Source: Pilibacter termitis (GTDB lineage Bacteria; Bacillota; Bacilli; Lactobacillales; Streptococcaceae). From it: DNA of 53,015 nt. The translations under genes and the position numbers were made by a program. A model generated the notes under the pieces. It was not told the DNA's origin, did no database searches, and was given only the letters and a program-made list of their open reading frames with translations. Location of the stretch: contig NZ_FUXI01000011.1 in assembly GCF_900167335.1 (NCBI RefSeq), forward strand, positions 1 to 53,015, read 5' to 3'. Numbering within the stretch: the stretch's first letter is position 1; each line of letters opens with the position of its first letter. Shown here one piece after another: positions 35,889 to 47,422 of the stretch.

Positions 35889-37136
35889 ATGACCGAAACA
35901 ACCCAAAAAGGAACCCAAGCAAAAAAAGCGAGTAAAATTCTCGCCACGCTTACGACAAAAGAGAAAAATAATTATTTACGTTTGCTTTCTGAGGCTTTAC
36001 TTGAACAAAGCGAGTGGGTGCTTGAGGAGAATCAAAAAGATATTCTTGTCGCAAAAGAGAATGGAATGGGTGAGGGAATGCTTGACCGTTTGCATTTGAC
36101 GCAGGAGAGATTGGAGGACATTGCTTTAGGCGTTCGGAAAATCATTGATTTAGAAGATCCAATTGGTCTTGTCGAAAAAATGTGGATAAATGAGGACGGT
36201 TTGAAAATTGGTATAGAACGTGTGCCACTTGGTGTGATTGGCATGATTTATGAAAGCCGTCCAAATGTGACGATTGATGCGGCAGCATTGTGCTTTAAGT
36301 CTGGCAATGCCGTGATTCTTCGTGGCGGAAAAGAGGCGATTTATACGAATCGTGCGTTTGAGAAAATTATGCAGGAAACGCTTGAAACGTGCGGTTTGCC
36401 GTGTGAATGTATTCAGCTTATTCATGATACGACACGAGCGAGTACACAGGAAATGTTTACCGCAACGGAAATTCTAGATTGCCTTATCCCTCGTGGTAGT
36501 GCCAGTCTCATTCAGGCTGTAAAACGTGAGGCACGTGTGCCAGTGATTGAGACAGGTGTGGGCAATTGTCACGTGTATATTGACGAATTTGCCGATATTG
36601 AAATGGGCTTGAATATTGTCGAAAATGCCAAAACTCAACGAATTAGCGTATGTAACTCAATGGAAACGCTCGTAGTTCATGAAAAAATCGCCCCCGCTTT
36701 CTTGCCAAAATTGGAGGAGAGACTTGCGAAATATTCCGTTGAATTGAGAGCAGATGAGAAAGCGGGCAAATGTTTGAAACACTCCGTTCCAGCGACAGAA
36801 GAAGATTATAAGACGGAGTTTTTAGATTATATTTTGGCAATCAAAACCGTTGGCAATCTTGACGAGGCAATTGAACATATCAACTACTATTCTAGCAGTC
36901 ATAGCGAGGCGATTGTGACGGAAAATTATACGTTTGCACAAAAATTTCTCAAGGAAATTGACTCTGCGGCAGTCTACGTCAATGCCTCTACTCGATTTAC
37001 TGACGGATTTGTTTTTGGATTTGGAGCAGAAATCGGCATTTCTACGCAAAAACTTCACGCACGTGGACCTATGGGCTTACCCGCTTTGACGAGCCAAAAA
37101 TACATTATTTATGGCAACGGACAAATTCGTGGGTGA
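35889..37136 (+). CDS. proA: Gamma-glutamyl phosphate reductase
   Basis: A 415-residue NADPH-dependent enzyme, second step of proline synthesis. IYESRPNVTIDAAALCFKSGNAVILRGG binds cofactor, the catalytic Cys is in KTQRISVCNSMETLV near 255, and RFTDGFVFGFGAEIGISTQKLHARGP ends the site. Its leader AAGGAGCAACCAAATG is base for base that of dapA. Proline synthesis needs proC as well, which is not in the window. Followed by a terminator. Confidence 0.96.
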   Translation: MTETTQKGTQAKKASKILATLTTKEKNNYLRLLSEALLEQSEWVLEENQKDILVAKENGMGEGMLDRLHLTQERLEDIALGVRKIIDLEDPIGLVEKMWINEDGLKIGIERVPLGVIGMIYESRPNVTIDAAALCFKSGNAVILRGGKEAIYTNRAFEKIMQETLETCGLPCECIQLIHDTTRASTQEMFTATEILDCLIPRGSASLIQAVKREARVPVIETGVGNCHVYIDEFADIEMGLNIVENAKTQRISVCNSMETLVVHEKIAPAFLPKLEERLAKYSVELRADEKAGKCLKHSVPATEEDYKTEFLDYILAIKTVGNLDEAIEHINYYSSSHSEAIVTENYTFAQKFLKEIDSAAVYVNASTRFTDGFVFGFGAEIGISTQKLHARGPMGLPALTSQKYIIYGNGQIRG

Positions 37137-37159
37137 TGAGAAACGTTTGACCTAAAAAA

Positions 37160-37194
37160 TTAAGGAAAGCTATCGAATGGATAGTTTTCCTTAA
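37160..37194. terminator. Hairpin terminator after proA
   Basis: Stem of 13 or more pairs, TTAAGGAAAGCTATC / GATAGTTTTCCTTAA with loop GAATG. The symmetric A/T ends allow function on both strands. Confidence 0.65.
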
Positions 37195-37308
37195 TTCAAT
37201 GTATAGACATGAGGTATTAAAAAAGGTTCGTTTTCTTTATGGTATAAGGGAATTTTTTATTTCTATTTTCTGTTAATAGAGAATGTTAAAAAAAGAAATA
37301 GAAAATAG

Positions 37309-37337
37309 TTGACAACCAATAAAAGTTGAGATATAGT
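37309..37337 (+). promoter_or_regulatory. Promoter of the aromatic amino acid operon
   Basis: TTGACA, exactly 17 bases, TATAGT: the strongest promoter in the window. Transcription would start near 37344, about 36 bases before the leader peptide ATG. Confidence 0.75.
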
Positions 37338-37379
37338 TATATCAATCCTTAAAATAAAACAGTATGTGGAGTGGAAATT

Positions 37380-37442
37380 ATGAAAAATCTTACACAAAAA
37401 CAATCACAACTGAATAAGTATTACTTTAGCTATTTTAGATAG
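37380..37442 (+). CDS. Aromatic operon leader peptide (20 residues, Tyr/Phe-rich end)
   Basis: A 20-codon frame with a good site GGAGTGG 5 bases before its ATG. It ends ...NKYYFSYFR-stop, with five of its last seven residues Tyr or Phe; the run of Tyr/Phe codons is at 37419-37436. It sits between a strong promoter and an attenuator, before aroF. Its role should be to let the ribosome sense charged tRNA-Tyr and tRNA-Phe, as PheL does in enterobacteria. The peptide itself needs no function. Confidence 0.85.
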   Translation: MKNLTQKQSQLNKYYFSYFR

Positions 37443-37565
37443 TTTGTGTTCATGTGAAATCATGGATACAAACGGCGAAAACGTAAGTTTGTATCTATGA
37501 TGGCTAAGGATTTTCCCTATGACTTTCAAGCCACGTAGATAAAAAAATCTATGGTGGCTTTTTCA
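37442..37565 (+). promoter_or_regulatory. Transcription attenuator of the aromatic operon
   Basis: Segments: A 37442-37454, B 37461-37473, C 37487-37505, D 37528-37541, E 37547-37560. A:B pair over 13 bases, B:C over 13 bases (first 13 of C), C:D over 13 pairs with one bulged A, and D:E form the terminator AAGCCAC-TAGAT / ATCTA-GTGGCTT followed by TTTTT. A ribosome stalled on the Tyr/Phe codons leaves A free, so A:B and then C:D form and transcription continues. A ribosome reaching the stop covers A, so B:C and D:E form and transcription stops. Confidence 0.85.
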
Positions 37566-37576
37566 TTTATCTTTTT

Positions 37577-37630
37577 GCAAGGTATCGCCGTAGATTTTTT
37601 CTAAAATTTACGTGAGGTAGCTTGCTTTTT
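37577..37630 (+). terminator. Second terminator in the aro leader
   Basis: GCAAG / CTTGC base and an inner ten-pair stem CGTAGATTTT / AAAATTTACG with loop TTCT, followed by TTTTT. The inner 5' arm (37588-37600) can also pair over 13 bases with the loop and 3' arm of the first terminator (37542-37554), so the two terminators may be linked. From here to aroF (about 180 bases) nothing certain is seen. Confidence 0.6.
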
Positions 37631-37810
37631 GTATAAGGATAACAGAGAACGAACTTGAAAAAACGAAGAATTATTATTTTGTTATTTCTAGGTTTAAGAG
37701 TATGTTTTCTTATTCATAGGGAGAAAGGAAGGAAATTTAGAGCTTGCTCTAAAAAAATGAACAAAACGTGTAATAAAAAAATTAAAAAAAAGAAAGCAGG
37801 ATAAAAAATT

Positions 37811-38830
37811 ATGATTATTATTATGAAAAACAACGCAACAAAAGAACAAGTGGACGCAGTAATTAAACGTGTAGAGGCAGAAGGATTAGATGTTCAAATC
37901 AATCGTGGCGAAGAACAAGTTGTTATCGGATTGTTAGGCGACACACGTAAAATGCAAGATGTTGCATTCAATAGCTACGAAGGTGTTGAAAATACGGTGC
38001 GTATTTCACATACTTACAAATTGACTTCAAGAGAATTTCACCCACAAGACACAATCGTGGACGTTGACGGTGTGAAAATTGGTGGAGGGGAATTTGTGAC
38101 AATGGCAGGTCCTTGTTCAATCGAGGGATTGGATCAAATTCGTGAATGTGCAAGAATTGCCAAAGCTGGCGGAGCGAAAATTTTGCGTGGTGGAGCATTT
38201 AAACCTAGAACTTCACCATACGCTTTCCAAGGACTTGAAGAAGAAGGGTTGAAATACATTCGCCAAGCGGCTGATGAACTTGGAATGAAAGTGATCACAG
38301 AAGTTATGGACGAAGGACATATCGACATGGTTGCAGAATACAGTGATATTTTGCAAATCGGTGCGAGAAATATGCAGAACTTCAAGTTATTGAGTGCTGT
38401 TGGAAAAACTGGGAAACCAATTGGTTTAAAACGTGGGATTTCTGGAACGATTGATGAATGGTTGAACGCAGCAGAGTACATTGCCGTTCAAAACAATAGC
38501 AATGTCATTTTCATTGAACGTGGGATTCGTACTTACGAAACTGCAACACGTAACACATTTGACTTGAGTGCTGTACCATTGATGAAAAAATTAAGTCATT
38601 TCCCAATCATTGTTGACCCAAGTCATGGTGTGGGAATTTGGGATTTGGTGCCACCTATGGCAAGAGCAGGTGTTGCCTCTGGTGCTGACGGAATGATTGT
38701 CGAAATCCACCCAGATCCAGCAAATGCTTGGAGTGACGGACCGCAATCATTGAATGAAAAAACTTACATGAGAATGATGCAAGAAGTACACATTATGGAA
38801 AAAGCAATGCAGGAAATTAAAGCATTGTAA
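37811..38830 (+). CDS. aroF: 3-deoxy-7-phosphoheptulonate (DAHP) synthase
   Basis: A 339-residue type I-beta DAHP synthase joining PEP and erythrose 4-phosphate. An N-terminal ferredoxin-like regulatory domain (about 1-70) precedes the barrel, as in the Thermotoga enzyme, and could sense an aromatic product. Barrel motifs: [66 protein letters not shown]. First structural gene behind the Tyr/Phe attenuator. aroE and aroD are not in the window. Confidence 0.96.
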   Translation: MIIIMKNNATKEQVDAVIKRVEAEGLDVQINRGEEQVVIGLLGDTRKMQDVAFNSYEGVENTVRISHTYKLTSREFHPQDTIVDVDGVKIGGGEFVTMAGPCSIEGLDQIRECARIAKAGGAKILRGGAFKPRTSPYAFQGLEEEGLKYIRQAADELGMKVITEVMDEGHIDMVAEYSDILQIGARNMQNFKLLSAVGKTGKPIGLKRGISGTIDEWLNAAEYIAVQNNSNVIFIERGIRTYETATRNTFDLSAVPLMKKLSHFPIIVDPSHGVGIWDLVPPMARAGVASGADGMIVEIHPDPANAWSDGPQSLNEKTYMRMMQEVHIMEKAMQEIKAL

Positions 38831-38853
38831 TATATTGTAACTATTGTTAGTTT

Positions 38854-38886
38854 GCTTACTCTCTTTGTTATTTTTAGAGAGTAAGC
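38854..38886. repeat. 11-pair hairpin between aroF and aroB
   Basis: GCTTACTCTCT / AGAGAGTAAGC with an 11-base T-rich loop and no T tract after it. It may be an mRNA processing or stability element inside the operon. Confidence 0.5.
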
Positions 38887-38918
38887 AAGACTTTCAGCTA
38901 AAGGCGAGGGGGAACGAT

Positions 38919-39989
38919 ATGCTAAGTGTTCAATTACCAAATCATGAATACAAAATTATCATTGAAAAGAATAGTCTTTTGCAAGTAGGAGAATGGGTTT
39001 CTTCTCTTTGGAAAAAACAAAGGATAGCCATTATTACAGATACGACAGTTGACGCTCTTTACGGTTCGCTTGTTTTGGAGCAATTAAAGGCACAAGGCTT
39101 TGAGGCGACAAAATTTGTTGTGGCAGCTGGAGAGCCGAGCAAATCTTTGGCAAATGCGGAGAAGATTTATGACCATTTGTCAGAAAATCAATTTACGAGA
39201 ACAGACGGTATTCTAGCTCTTGGTGGCGGAGTTATTGGAGATTTGGCGGGATTTGCGGCTGCAACTTATATGCGAGGGATTCATTTTTTACAAGTTCCTA
39301 CCACCTTGCTTGCTCAAGTTGACAGTAGTATCGGCGGAAAAACAGGTGTGAACACAAAAAATGCAAAAAATCTTGTCGGTGCATTTTGGCAACCTGACGG
39401 CGTATTAATCGACCCAAATACTTTAAATACTTTAGAATCTCGTCGAGTAAAAGAGGGGATTGCTGAAATTGTAAAATCAGCTGCAATTGCCAACAAAGAT
39501 CTTTGGGAAAAGTTGAACGAATTAGAAAGCCCAGCAGATTTGCTCCAACATTCAGTGGAAATTATTACCGAGTGTTTGAAGATTAAACGTAGAGTTGTTG
39601 AAGAAGATGAATTGGATAACGGGATTCGCTTGATTTTGAATTTTGGGCATACGATTGGTCATGCGATTGAAAATACAGCAGGGTATGGTGTAGTAAGTCA
39701 TGGCGAGGCAGTAGCGATTGGCATGGTGCAAATCAACCGTATCGCTGAGCAAAAAGGATTAACACCAAAAGGTGTAACGAGGGAGTTAATCGAACAACTT
39801 CAAAAATTTGGTTTGCCAATTTCTTATGAAAATTGGGAGAAAGAATTACTTTTCCAAGCCTTAACCCACGACAAAAAAACACGTGGTGCAAAACTGAAAA
39901 TTATTTTGCTTGAAAACATTGGTCAGGCGAAGATTGTAAATATTCATACCGAAGAAATGCGAGAGTATTTGGAAGTTGAAAGCAACTAA
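38919..39989 (+). CDS. aroB: 3-dehydroquinate synthase
   Basis: A 356-residue NAD- and zinc-dependent enzyme. LALGGGVIGDLAGFAAATYMRGI and PTTLLAQVDSSIGGKTGVN form the NAD and substrate sites, and zinc ligands lie in LNFGHTIGHAIE. ATG 38919 with GAGGGGG before it is the proper start; the frame is open further upstream through the intergenic hairpin. Second step of the shikimate route. Confidence 0.96.
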   Translation: MLSVQLPNHEYKIIIEKNSLLQVGEWVSSLWKKQRIAIITDTTVDALYGSLVLEQLKAQGFEATKFVVAAGEPSKSLANAEKIYDHLSENQFTRTDGILALGGGVIGDLAGFAAATYMRGIHFLQVPTTLLAQVDSSIGGKTGVNTKNAKNLVGAFWQPDGVLIDPNTLNTLESRRVKEGIAEIVKSAAIANKDLWEKLNELESPADLLQHSVEIITECLKIKRRVVEEDELDNGIRLILNFGHTIGHAIENTAGYGVVSHGEAVAIGMVQINRIAEQKGLTPKGVTRELIEQLQKFGLPISYENWEKELLFQALTHDKKTRGAKLKIILLENIGQAKIVNIHTEEMREYLEVESN

Positions 39990-40040
39990 TTTCCAAAAAC
40001 GCAAAGGCTTTCTTTGAAATAAGAGATGAGGTGTAGGAAT

Positions 40041-41207
40041 TTGAGATTTATTACAGCTGGAGAATCCCATGGACCAGAATTGACCGCTATTATTGAAGGG
40101 CTTCCTGCGGGATTGCCACTTAGTGCGGAAGATATTAACCTTGAGTTAGCCCGCCGTCAGACAGGCTATGGCAGAGGCGGAAGAATGAAAATTGAAAGTG
40201 ACAGAGTACGATTTACGTCTGGTGTTCGTCACGGCAAAACGCTTGGCTCTCCTGTTACAATGATTGTGGAGAACAAGGATTGGAAAAATTGGCAGACGAT
40301 TATGTCGTCTGAAGAAGTTTCTGAACAGGATGCGAAACTTCGCCGAGTGAAACATCCTAGACCGGGTCACGCTGACTTAGTGGGTGGGATTAAATACGGT
40401 CATAGCGATTTGCGAAATGTTTTGGAGCGTTCCTCAGCAAGAGAGACGACTATGCGAGTGGCAATTGGTGCAGTAGCGAAAAAATTATTGCGTGAGCTTG
40501 AGATAGAAGTAGCAGGTCACGTGGTAACGCTTGGTGGAATCAACGTGACCATTCCAGAAGGGATAAGTGTTCAAGAGATTAAAGAAAAATCCGAGCAATC
40601 CGAAGTGCGTATCATTGACGAGAGTGTTGAGGAGTCAATGAAAAACTTGATTGATACAGCAAAGCAAAACGGCGACACGATTGGTGGCGTTGTTGAAGTG
40701 CTAGTAGCAGGGGTGCCTGTTGGACTTGGTAGTTTTGTGCAATGGGATAAAAAACTAGATGCAAAAATTGCACAAGCAGTTTTGAGTATTAATGCGTTTA
40801 AAGGGGTTGAATTTGGTACGGGATTTGATATGGGGAACAAATTCGGCAGTGAAGTGATGGACGAAATTGTTTGGGAGAAAGAAGTTGGCTATACTAGACT
40901 TAGCAATAATCTTGGCGGGTTTGAAGGCGGCATGACAAATGGTCAGCCGATTATCGTTCGTGGGGTGATGAAACCAATCCCAACGCTATATAAACCTTTG
41001 CAAAGTGTAGACATTGATACGAAAGAGCCGTACAAAGCAAGCGTAGAACGTTCAGACAGTACCGCTGTTCCAGCAGCAAGTGTAGTCTGCGAGGCAGTGG
41101 TCGCAACAGAAATTGCCAATGCCCTCATAGAAAAATTTGATAGTGATTCTTTTGAGCAAATGAAAGCTGAAATTCAAAGCTATCGTCGTTATGTTCAGCA
41201 GTTTTAA
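40041..41207 (+). CDS. aroC: Chorismate synthase
   Basis: A 388-residue FMN-dependent enzyme making chorismate from EPSP. The start TTG 40041 gives the family N-terminus [19 protein letters not shown] and has GAGGTG 6 bases before it; an ATG at 40026 would add five untypical residues and lacks a site. Signatures [38 protein letters not shown] and [13 protein letters not shown] are present. An FMN:NADPH reductase is not coded nearby. Confidence 0.95.
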   Translation: MRFITAGESHGPELTAIIEGLPAGLPLSAEDINLELARRQTGYGRGGRMKIESDRVRFTSGVRHGKTLGSPVTMIVENKDWKNWQTIMSSEEVSEQDAKLRRVKHPRPGHADLVGGIKYGHSDLRNVLERSSARETTMRVAIGAVAKKLLRELEIEVAGHVVTLGGINVTIPEGISVQEIKEKSEQSEVRIIDESVEESMKNLIDTAKQNGDTIGGVVEVLVAGVPVGLGSFVQWDKKLDAKIAQAVLSINAFKGVEFGTGFDMGNKFGSEVMDEIVWEKEVGYTRLSNNLGGFEGGMTNGQPIIVRGVMKPIPTLYKPLQSVDIDTKEPYKASVERSDSTAVPAASVVCEAVVATEIANALIEKFDSDSFEQMKAEIQSYRRYVQQF

Positions 41208-41229
41208 ACTATTTTAGGAGCGTGACGAC

Positions 41230-43631
<2,402 letters not shown>

Positions 43632-44268
43632 AAAAGCGAAGAGGGGCGTTCAGGAGCTTGTCGTAGTGAGCCACAGCATTTACTTGCTGGAAACTTTAGT
43701 TTCCAGTGCTGTTGCGAACAGCGACCAAGCTCCTGCCACTTGTAGCTAGACACAGAAAAGCGAAAAGGGGCGTTTTGAAGTCTGTGGCAGTGAACCGTGC
43801 CGTTTACTTGCTACTACACTTCGTTTCGCATACAGTCTTTCTAAGAATCAAAGATTCTTGAAAGACTAGCATCGAAACGCAAGTTTCGAGCGGCACTGTG
43901 AACAGCCACCAGACTTCAGCCCCTTGTAGCTAGACATAGAAAAGCGAAGTGGGGCGTTCAGGAGTTGGCGACAGCGAACCACGTCGTTTATTTACTCGCA
44001 ACTTACGTTGCGAGCGACGTTGAGAGCAGTCCCCCAACTCCTGCCCCTTGTAGCTAGACAATAAGAAAAGCGGAGAGGAGCGGTTTGAAACTTGTCGTAG
44101 TGAGCCACAGCATTTACTTGCTGGAAACTTTAGTTTCAAGTGCTGTTGTGAACAGCGACCAAGTTTCAGCTCCTCACAGCTAGACAAAGAAAAGCGAATC
44201 AGTACGTTTTGAACATTATCTAAAACGCAGTTTCGAGCGATATTGTGAATAATTAACAAAATAATGTA
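43632..44268 (+). repeat. Palindromic repeat cluster A (four units plus a decayed one) between aroA and aroK
   Basis: Units at 43632-43750, 43755-43937, 43940-44060 and 44066-44188, then a degenerate piece (44190-44264). The second unit has the same 60-base central insert as units in the serC leader. The fourth has outer stem GAGGAGC/GCTCCTC and inner TGAAACTTG/CAAGTTTCA; the third has apical CGCAAC/GTTGCG. All are in the orientation of the operon and separate aroA from aroK by almost 950 bases together with the MITE. No coding frame seen. Confidence 0.85.
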
Positions 44269-44545
44269 GGGCACCTCTAAAAACTCCGGTTAAGCCAAAA
44301 TTAACTAGTTTTTCGATTTTCGAGGAAATCGACGAAAGCTATGTGGTTCATAGAAAAGCTAAGAGGGGTGTTCAGGAGTTTGTCGTAGTGAGCCATGCTA
44401 TTTACTTGCTTGAAACGAAGTTTCAAGTAGCATTGCGAACAACGACCAAACTCCTGCCCCTCCTAGCTAGACAAGGTTGAGGAGACTGACGAAGAAAATC
44501 GGAAAACTAGCAATTTTGGATAATCGTGAGTTTTTAGAGGTGCCC
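44269..44545 (+). mobile_element. 277-bp MITE-like element, copy 2
   Basis: Ends GGGCACCTCTAAAAACTC and GAGTTTTTAGAGGTGCCC, flanked on both sides by TGTA (44265-44268 and 44546-44549), a likely target duplication. Same length as copy 1 at 7955-8231, inverted relative to it. The core is a palindromic repeat unit. It stands 34 bases before aroK, so the operon must be transcribed through it, or aroK uses a promoter carried or created by it. Confidence 0.78.
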
Positions 44546-44579
44546 TGTAATTAGAACAAAAGGAAAACACGGTGAAAAA

Positions 44580-45098
44580 ATGATTTTAATTGGCTTTATG
44601 GGTTCTGGAAAGACAACCGTTGGAAGAATTTTAGCTGAAAAATTAGCCATTCCACAGTTTGACCTTGATGAAAAATTAGTGGAAAATCTTGAAATGAGCA
44701 TTTCGGAGTATTTTGCTTTGCACGGAGAAAATGCGTTTCGCCAGAAAGAAAGTGAGTTATTGGCAAAATACAGCCACGCTCAAGCAGTCATTTCCACAGG
44801 TGGTGGGATTGTGTTGCGTGAGGAAAATCGCAAGTTATTGAAAAATAGAAAAGATGTTATTTTTTTATCGACTGACACAAACGAGCTTATTTCACGTTTG
44901 CAAAATGATAAGAAAAATATTCGTCCGCTTGCTCAAGATAAAACACCTGAGGAGATACAGGCACTTCTTGAAGGGCGATTGCCGTTCTATGAGGAAAGTG
45001 CAAGTGTGATTATTGAAACGAAAAATAAAACACCTGAAGAAATAGCAGAAGAAATTTTGTTTCAAAAAAATGAAATTTACGAGGAGGTGAACAAATGA
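44580..45098 (+). CDS. aroK: Shikimate kinase
   Basis: A 172-residue P-loop kinase: Walker A GFMGSGKTTVGR (about 5-16), FDLDEKLVE with the shikimate-binding Asp, FRQKESELL, and STGGGIVLREENR. The LID arginine is in KKNIRPLAQD. Phosphorylates shikimate ahead of AroA. It starts soon after the MITE with a weak site (AAAAGGAAAAC), and overlaps pheA by 4 bases. Confidence 0.94.
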   Translation: MILIGFMGSGKTTVGRILAEKLAIPQFDLDEKLVENLEMSISEYFALHGENAFRQKESELLAKYSHAQAVISTGGGIVLREENRKLLKNRKDVIFLSTDTNELISRLQNDKKNIRPLAQDKTPEEIQALLEGRLPFYEESASVIIETKNKTPEEIAEEILFQKNEIYEEVNK

Positions 45099-45946
45099 AA
45101 ATTGGCTATTTAGGTCCAGAAAGTTCTTTTACACATACGGCGGCGGTTAATGCGTTTCCTAGTGAATATTTAGTGCCTTATCGCTCCATTCCCGCCTGTA
45201 TCAAAGCGGTGGAATTTCACGAAGTAGACCTTGCGATTGTGCCGATTGAAAATACATTGGAAGGTTCTGTGAATACAACGGTAGATTATTTATTTCACCA
45301 AAGCACCATTCCTGTCGGGGCGGAAATTGTCTTGCCAATTTATCAGCAATTAATGGTTAGCAAGGAAAATAAGGAGCGTTGGGAAGAAGTAACGAAAATT
45401 CTCTCGCACCCTCAGGCATTGGCTCAATCACAAGAGTTTATCCGTCAATATTTCCCAAATGCAGATTTGGAGCAAACTCCTTCAACTGCCTATGCAGCAA
45501 GTTTTGTCTCAGAACATCCGCAGGAGAAAATTGCTGCGATTGCCCCGCGAGCTTCGGCTGAAAAGTATGATTTGGAGATTGTGAAAGAAAATATCCAAGA
45601 CATTGCGAGTAATCACACAAGATTTTGGATTATCGGAAAAGACGAGGCACATTTGCCTTATCTTCCTGTCGAACGTGAGCAAATGAGCATTGCCATTACC
45701 ATGCCAAGCAATATGCCCGGCTCCCTCTACAAAGCTCTTTCCGCTTTCAGTTGGCGAGAAATCAATCTAAGCAAAATCGAGTCACGTCCATTAAAAACGT
45801 CCTTAGGAGAATATTTTTTCCTTATCGACCTAGTGGTAGACAAACCACTAGAGCTAATTGAGTTTGCCTTAGAAGAAATCCGTCTACTAGGCGGTGAAGT
45901 GAAAATTTTTGGGAAATATGGGATACATACGATTTATGGTGTGTGA
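45095..45946 (+). CDS. pheA: Prephenate dehydratase
   Basis: A 283-residue enzyme for phenylalanine synthesis without a fused chorismate mutase. Motifs: IGYLGPESSFTH, VPIENTLEGSVNTTVDYL, and the catalytic NHTRFWIIG near 170. A C-terminal ACT domain (MPGSLYKALSAFSWREINLSKIESRPLKT with the ESRP motif) binds phenylalanine for feedback. Chorismate mutase is not in the window. AGGAGG precedes the ATG inside aroK. Confidence 0.95.
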   Translation: MKIGYLGPESSFTHTAAVNAFPSEYLVPYRSIPACIKAVEFHEVDLAIVPIENTLEGSVNTTVDYLFHQSTIPVGAEIVLPIYQQLMVSKENKERWEEVTKILSHPQALAQSQEFIRQYFPNADLEQTPSTAYAASFVSEHPQEKIAAIAPRASAEKYDLEIVKENIQDIASNHTRFWIIGKDEAHLPYLPVEREQMSIAITMPSNMPGSLYKALSAFSWREINLSKIESRPLKTSLGEYFFLIDLVVDKPLELIEFALEEIRLLGGEVKIFGKYGIHTIYGV

Positions 45947-45952
45947 TATAAT
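45944..45952 (+). promoter_or_regulatory. Extended -10 promoter of argC
   Basis: TG-A-TATAAT overlapping the stop region of pheA, 34 bases before the argC ATG. No clear -35 box and no convincing ArgR box were seen. Confidence 0.5.
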
Positions 45953-45985
45953 AGGGGGAATTTAAAACTAACTCAGGAGGCATTT

Positions 45986-47017
45986 ATGAAAAAAAAAGTC
46001 GCAATTGTCGGTGTTACTGGATATAGCGGTGTCGAGCTAGTTCGTCTATTGTTGACACATCCTAGCGTTGAAATCAATGGGCTTTACGCACATTCTACTG
46101 CTGGTCAACTGATGAACGAGCAATATCCAAGTTTAAGTTCTATTTGTGAACAAGAAATTCAAGTGTTTGATGCCAAGAAAATTATGGAAGAAAATGATGC
46201 TGTCTTTTTTGCTACCCCAAGTGGTGTAAGTAAAAAAGATGCTATTTCCTTTATCCAAGCCGATTTTCCTGTCATTGATTTGTCAGGAGATTTTCGGTTA
46301 AATCAAGAAGAATATGAAAAATGGTACCATTCTCCCGCTTGTGAGCAGAAGTATCTGGATAAAGCTCAATATTCCTTGGCAGACCTTGAGCGTGCAGAAA
46401 AACACTATATTGCCAATCCGGGTTGTTACGCAACTGCAACGTTGTTAGCACTTCACCCGATTGCTCAAACGGACTGGTTTGATGTGGAAAGTATTATTGT
46501 GGATGCGAAAAGTGGTTTGTCAGGTGCGGGAAAAAAATTGTCAGAGACCTCGCATTTTAGTTTTATTTCGGACAATTTATTCCTCTACAAACAAAATCAA
46601 CATCAGCATATTCCAGAAATTGTGCAAAAATTACAGACGTGGAATGAAGAAATTCCTTACATTCAATTTCAAACAACGCTCGTTCCAGCGACTCGGGGGA
46701 TATTTATTTCATGTTATATTAAGATGAAAAAAGAACTCAGTGAGCAGGACATTTATGATTGGTATGAACGTGTTTACAAGGGGAAAAAATTCATTCGCCT
46801 GCAAAATAAAAATACCTTACCTAGTATGAAACAGGTAGTAGGCTCAAATTATTGTGATATAGGGCTTAGTTACAACTCTACGACACACGTTTTGACGGTG
46901 GTTTCAGTGATTGACAACTTGATAAAAGGTGCCGCAGGGCAAGCAATTCAGAATTTCAATCAGCTTTTTGGAATGGATGAAACACTAGGTTTACAGCTTG
47001 CTCCAGTGTTCCCTTGA
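45986..47017 (+). CDS. argC: N-acetyl-gamma-glutamyl-phosphate reductase
   Basis: A 343-residue NADPH-dependent reductase, third step of arginine synthesis. VAIVGVTGYSGVELVRLLLTHP is the cofactor site, the catalytic Cys is in NPGCYATATLL near 145, and HQHIPEI carries the active His. AGGAGG precedes the ATG. It has its own promoter; the rest of the cluster is behind a T-box downstream. Confidence 0.95.
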   Translation: MKKKVAIVGVTGYSGVELVRLLLTHPSVEINGLYAHSTAGQLMNEQYPSLSSICEQEIQVFDAKKIMEENDAVFFATPSGVSKKDAISFIQADFPVIDLSGDFRLNQEEYEKWYHSPACEQKYLDKAQYSLADLERAEKHYIANPGCYATATLLALHPIAQTDWFDVESIIVDAKSGLSGAGKKLSETSHFSFISDNLFLYKQNQHQHIPEIVQKLQTWNEEIPYIQFQTTLVPATRGIFISCYIKMKKELSEQDIYDWYERVYKGKKFIRLQNKNTLPSMKQVVGSNYCDIGLSYNSTTHVLTVVSVIDNLIKGAAGQAIQNFNQLFGMDETLGLQLAPVFP

Positions 47018-47048
47018 TGTTATTTAATAAAAAAGTTGCAAATTTTTG

Positions 47049-47077
47049 TTGACAAGAGCAAGAAAAACGATTAGAGT
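47049..47077 (+). promoter_or_regulatory. Promoter of the arg T-box operon
   Basis: TTGACA, 17 bases, TAGAGT, shortly after the argC stop and before the T-box. Confidence 0.55.
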
Positions 47078-47084
47078 ATAAAGA

Positions 47085-47328
47085 AATATTATTAAATATA
47101 CGTTTTCTTTGAGAAAGAGAGTAGTTTACAGATGTTTTCTAGCGAGTTAATGTTGGTGTGAGATTAACAAACAGACGTAAATGAACCGCACTTTCGAGAG
47201 CTGCTTTTTATAAGCGGAGGGTTGCTTACTTTACAAGCCAGAGATGAGCTTTTATAGCTCAAGCAAGAGTGGTACCGCGAAAAATGAACTTTCGTCCCTT
47301 AGCATCATTGTATGCTGAGGGACTTTTT
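47085..47328 (+). promoter_or_regulatory. T-box riboswitch, probable tRNA-Arg sensor
   Basis: The T-box bulge sequence AGAGTGGTACCGCG is at 47266-47279 and a terminator at 47294-47328. The 5' stem I strand is near GAAAGAGAGTAG (47113-47124); its partner CTTTC (47191-47195) comes directly after GAAC-CGC-A, which puts the specifier at CGC (47187-47189), an arginine codon. This agrees with the arg genes downstream. Uncharged tRNA-Arg should favour the antiterminator and expression of argJDFBG. A Thr reading (ACC) would need a one-base-shifted, unusual loop. Confidence 0.85.
47294..47328 (+). terminator. T-box terminator
   Basis: Twelve-pair stem GTCCCTTAGCAT / ATGCTGAGGGAC, loop CATTGT, then TTTTT. 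Confidence 0.9.
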
Positions 47329-47347
47329 AGTATAGGAGGAGATTTTG

Positions 47348-47422
47348 ATGAAACAAACAATGAATCTAGCAAATAAGAAACACATGGAAATATCCGTAAA
47401 ACGACGAGGAAGTTTAGGATAA
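47348..47422 (+). CDS. Small open reading frame between the T-box and argJ (24 residues)
   Basis: ATG 47348 has the best possible site, AGGAGGA, 7 bases upstream. The peptide has 24 residues and ends ISVKRRGSLG-stop, with two neighbouring CGA arginine codons. It lies 50 bases before the argJ ATG, which has its own GAGGAG site. It may be an upstream frame that tunes argJ translation according to arginine supply, or a chance frame. No family recognised. Confidence 0.45.
   Translation: MKQTMNLANKKHMEISVKRRGSLG

Noticed and set aside
37655-37804. A 49-codon frame (TTG start, hydrophobic then Lys-rich) before aroF
   Set aside because: No proper ribosome binding site, a poor-quality Lys-rich end from an A-rich leader, and no family resemblance; most likely chance.
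45944-45985. ArgR operator before argC
   Set aside because: No pair of ARG-box-like palindromes could be recognised.
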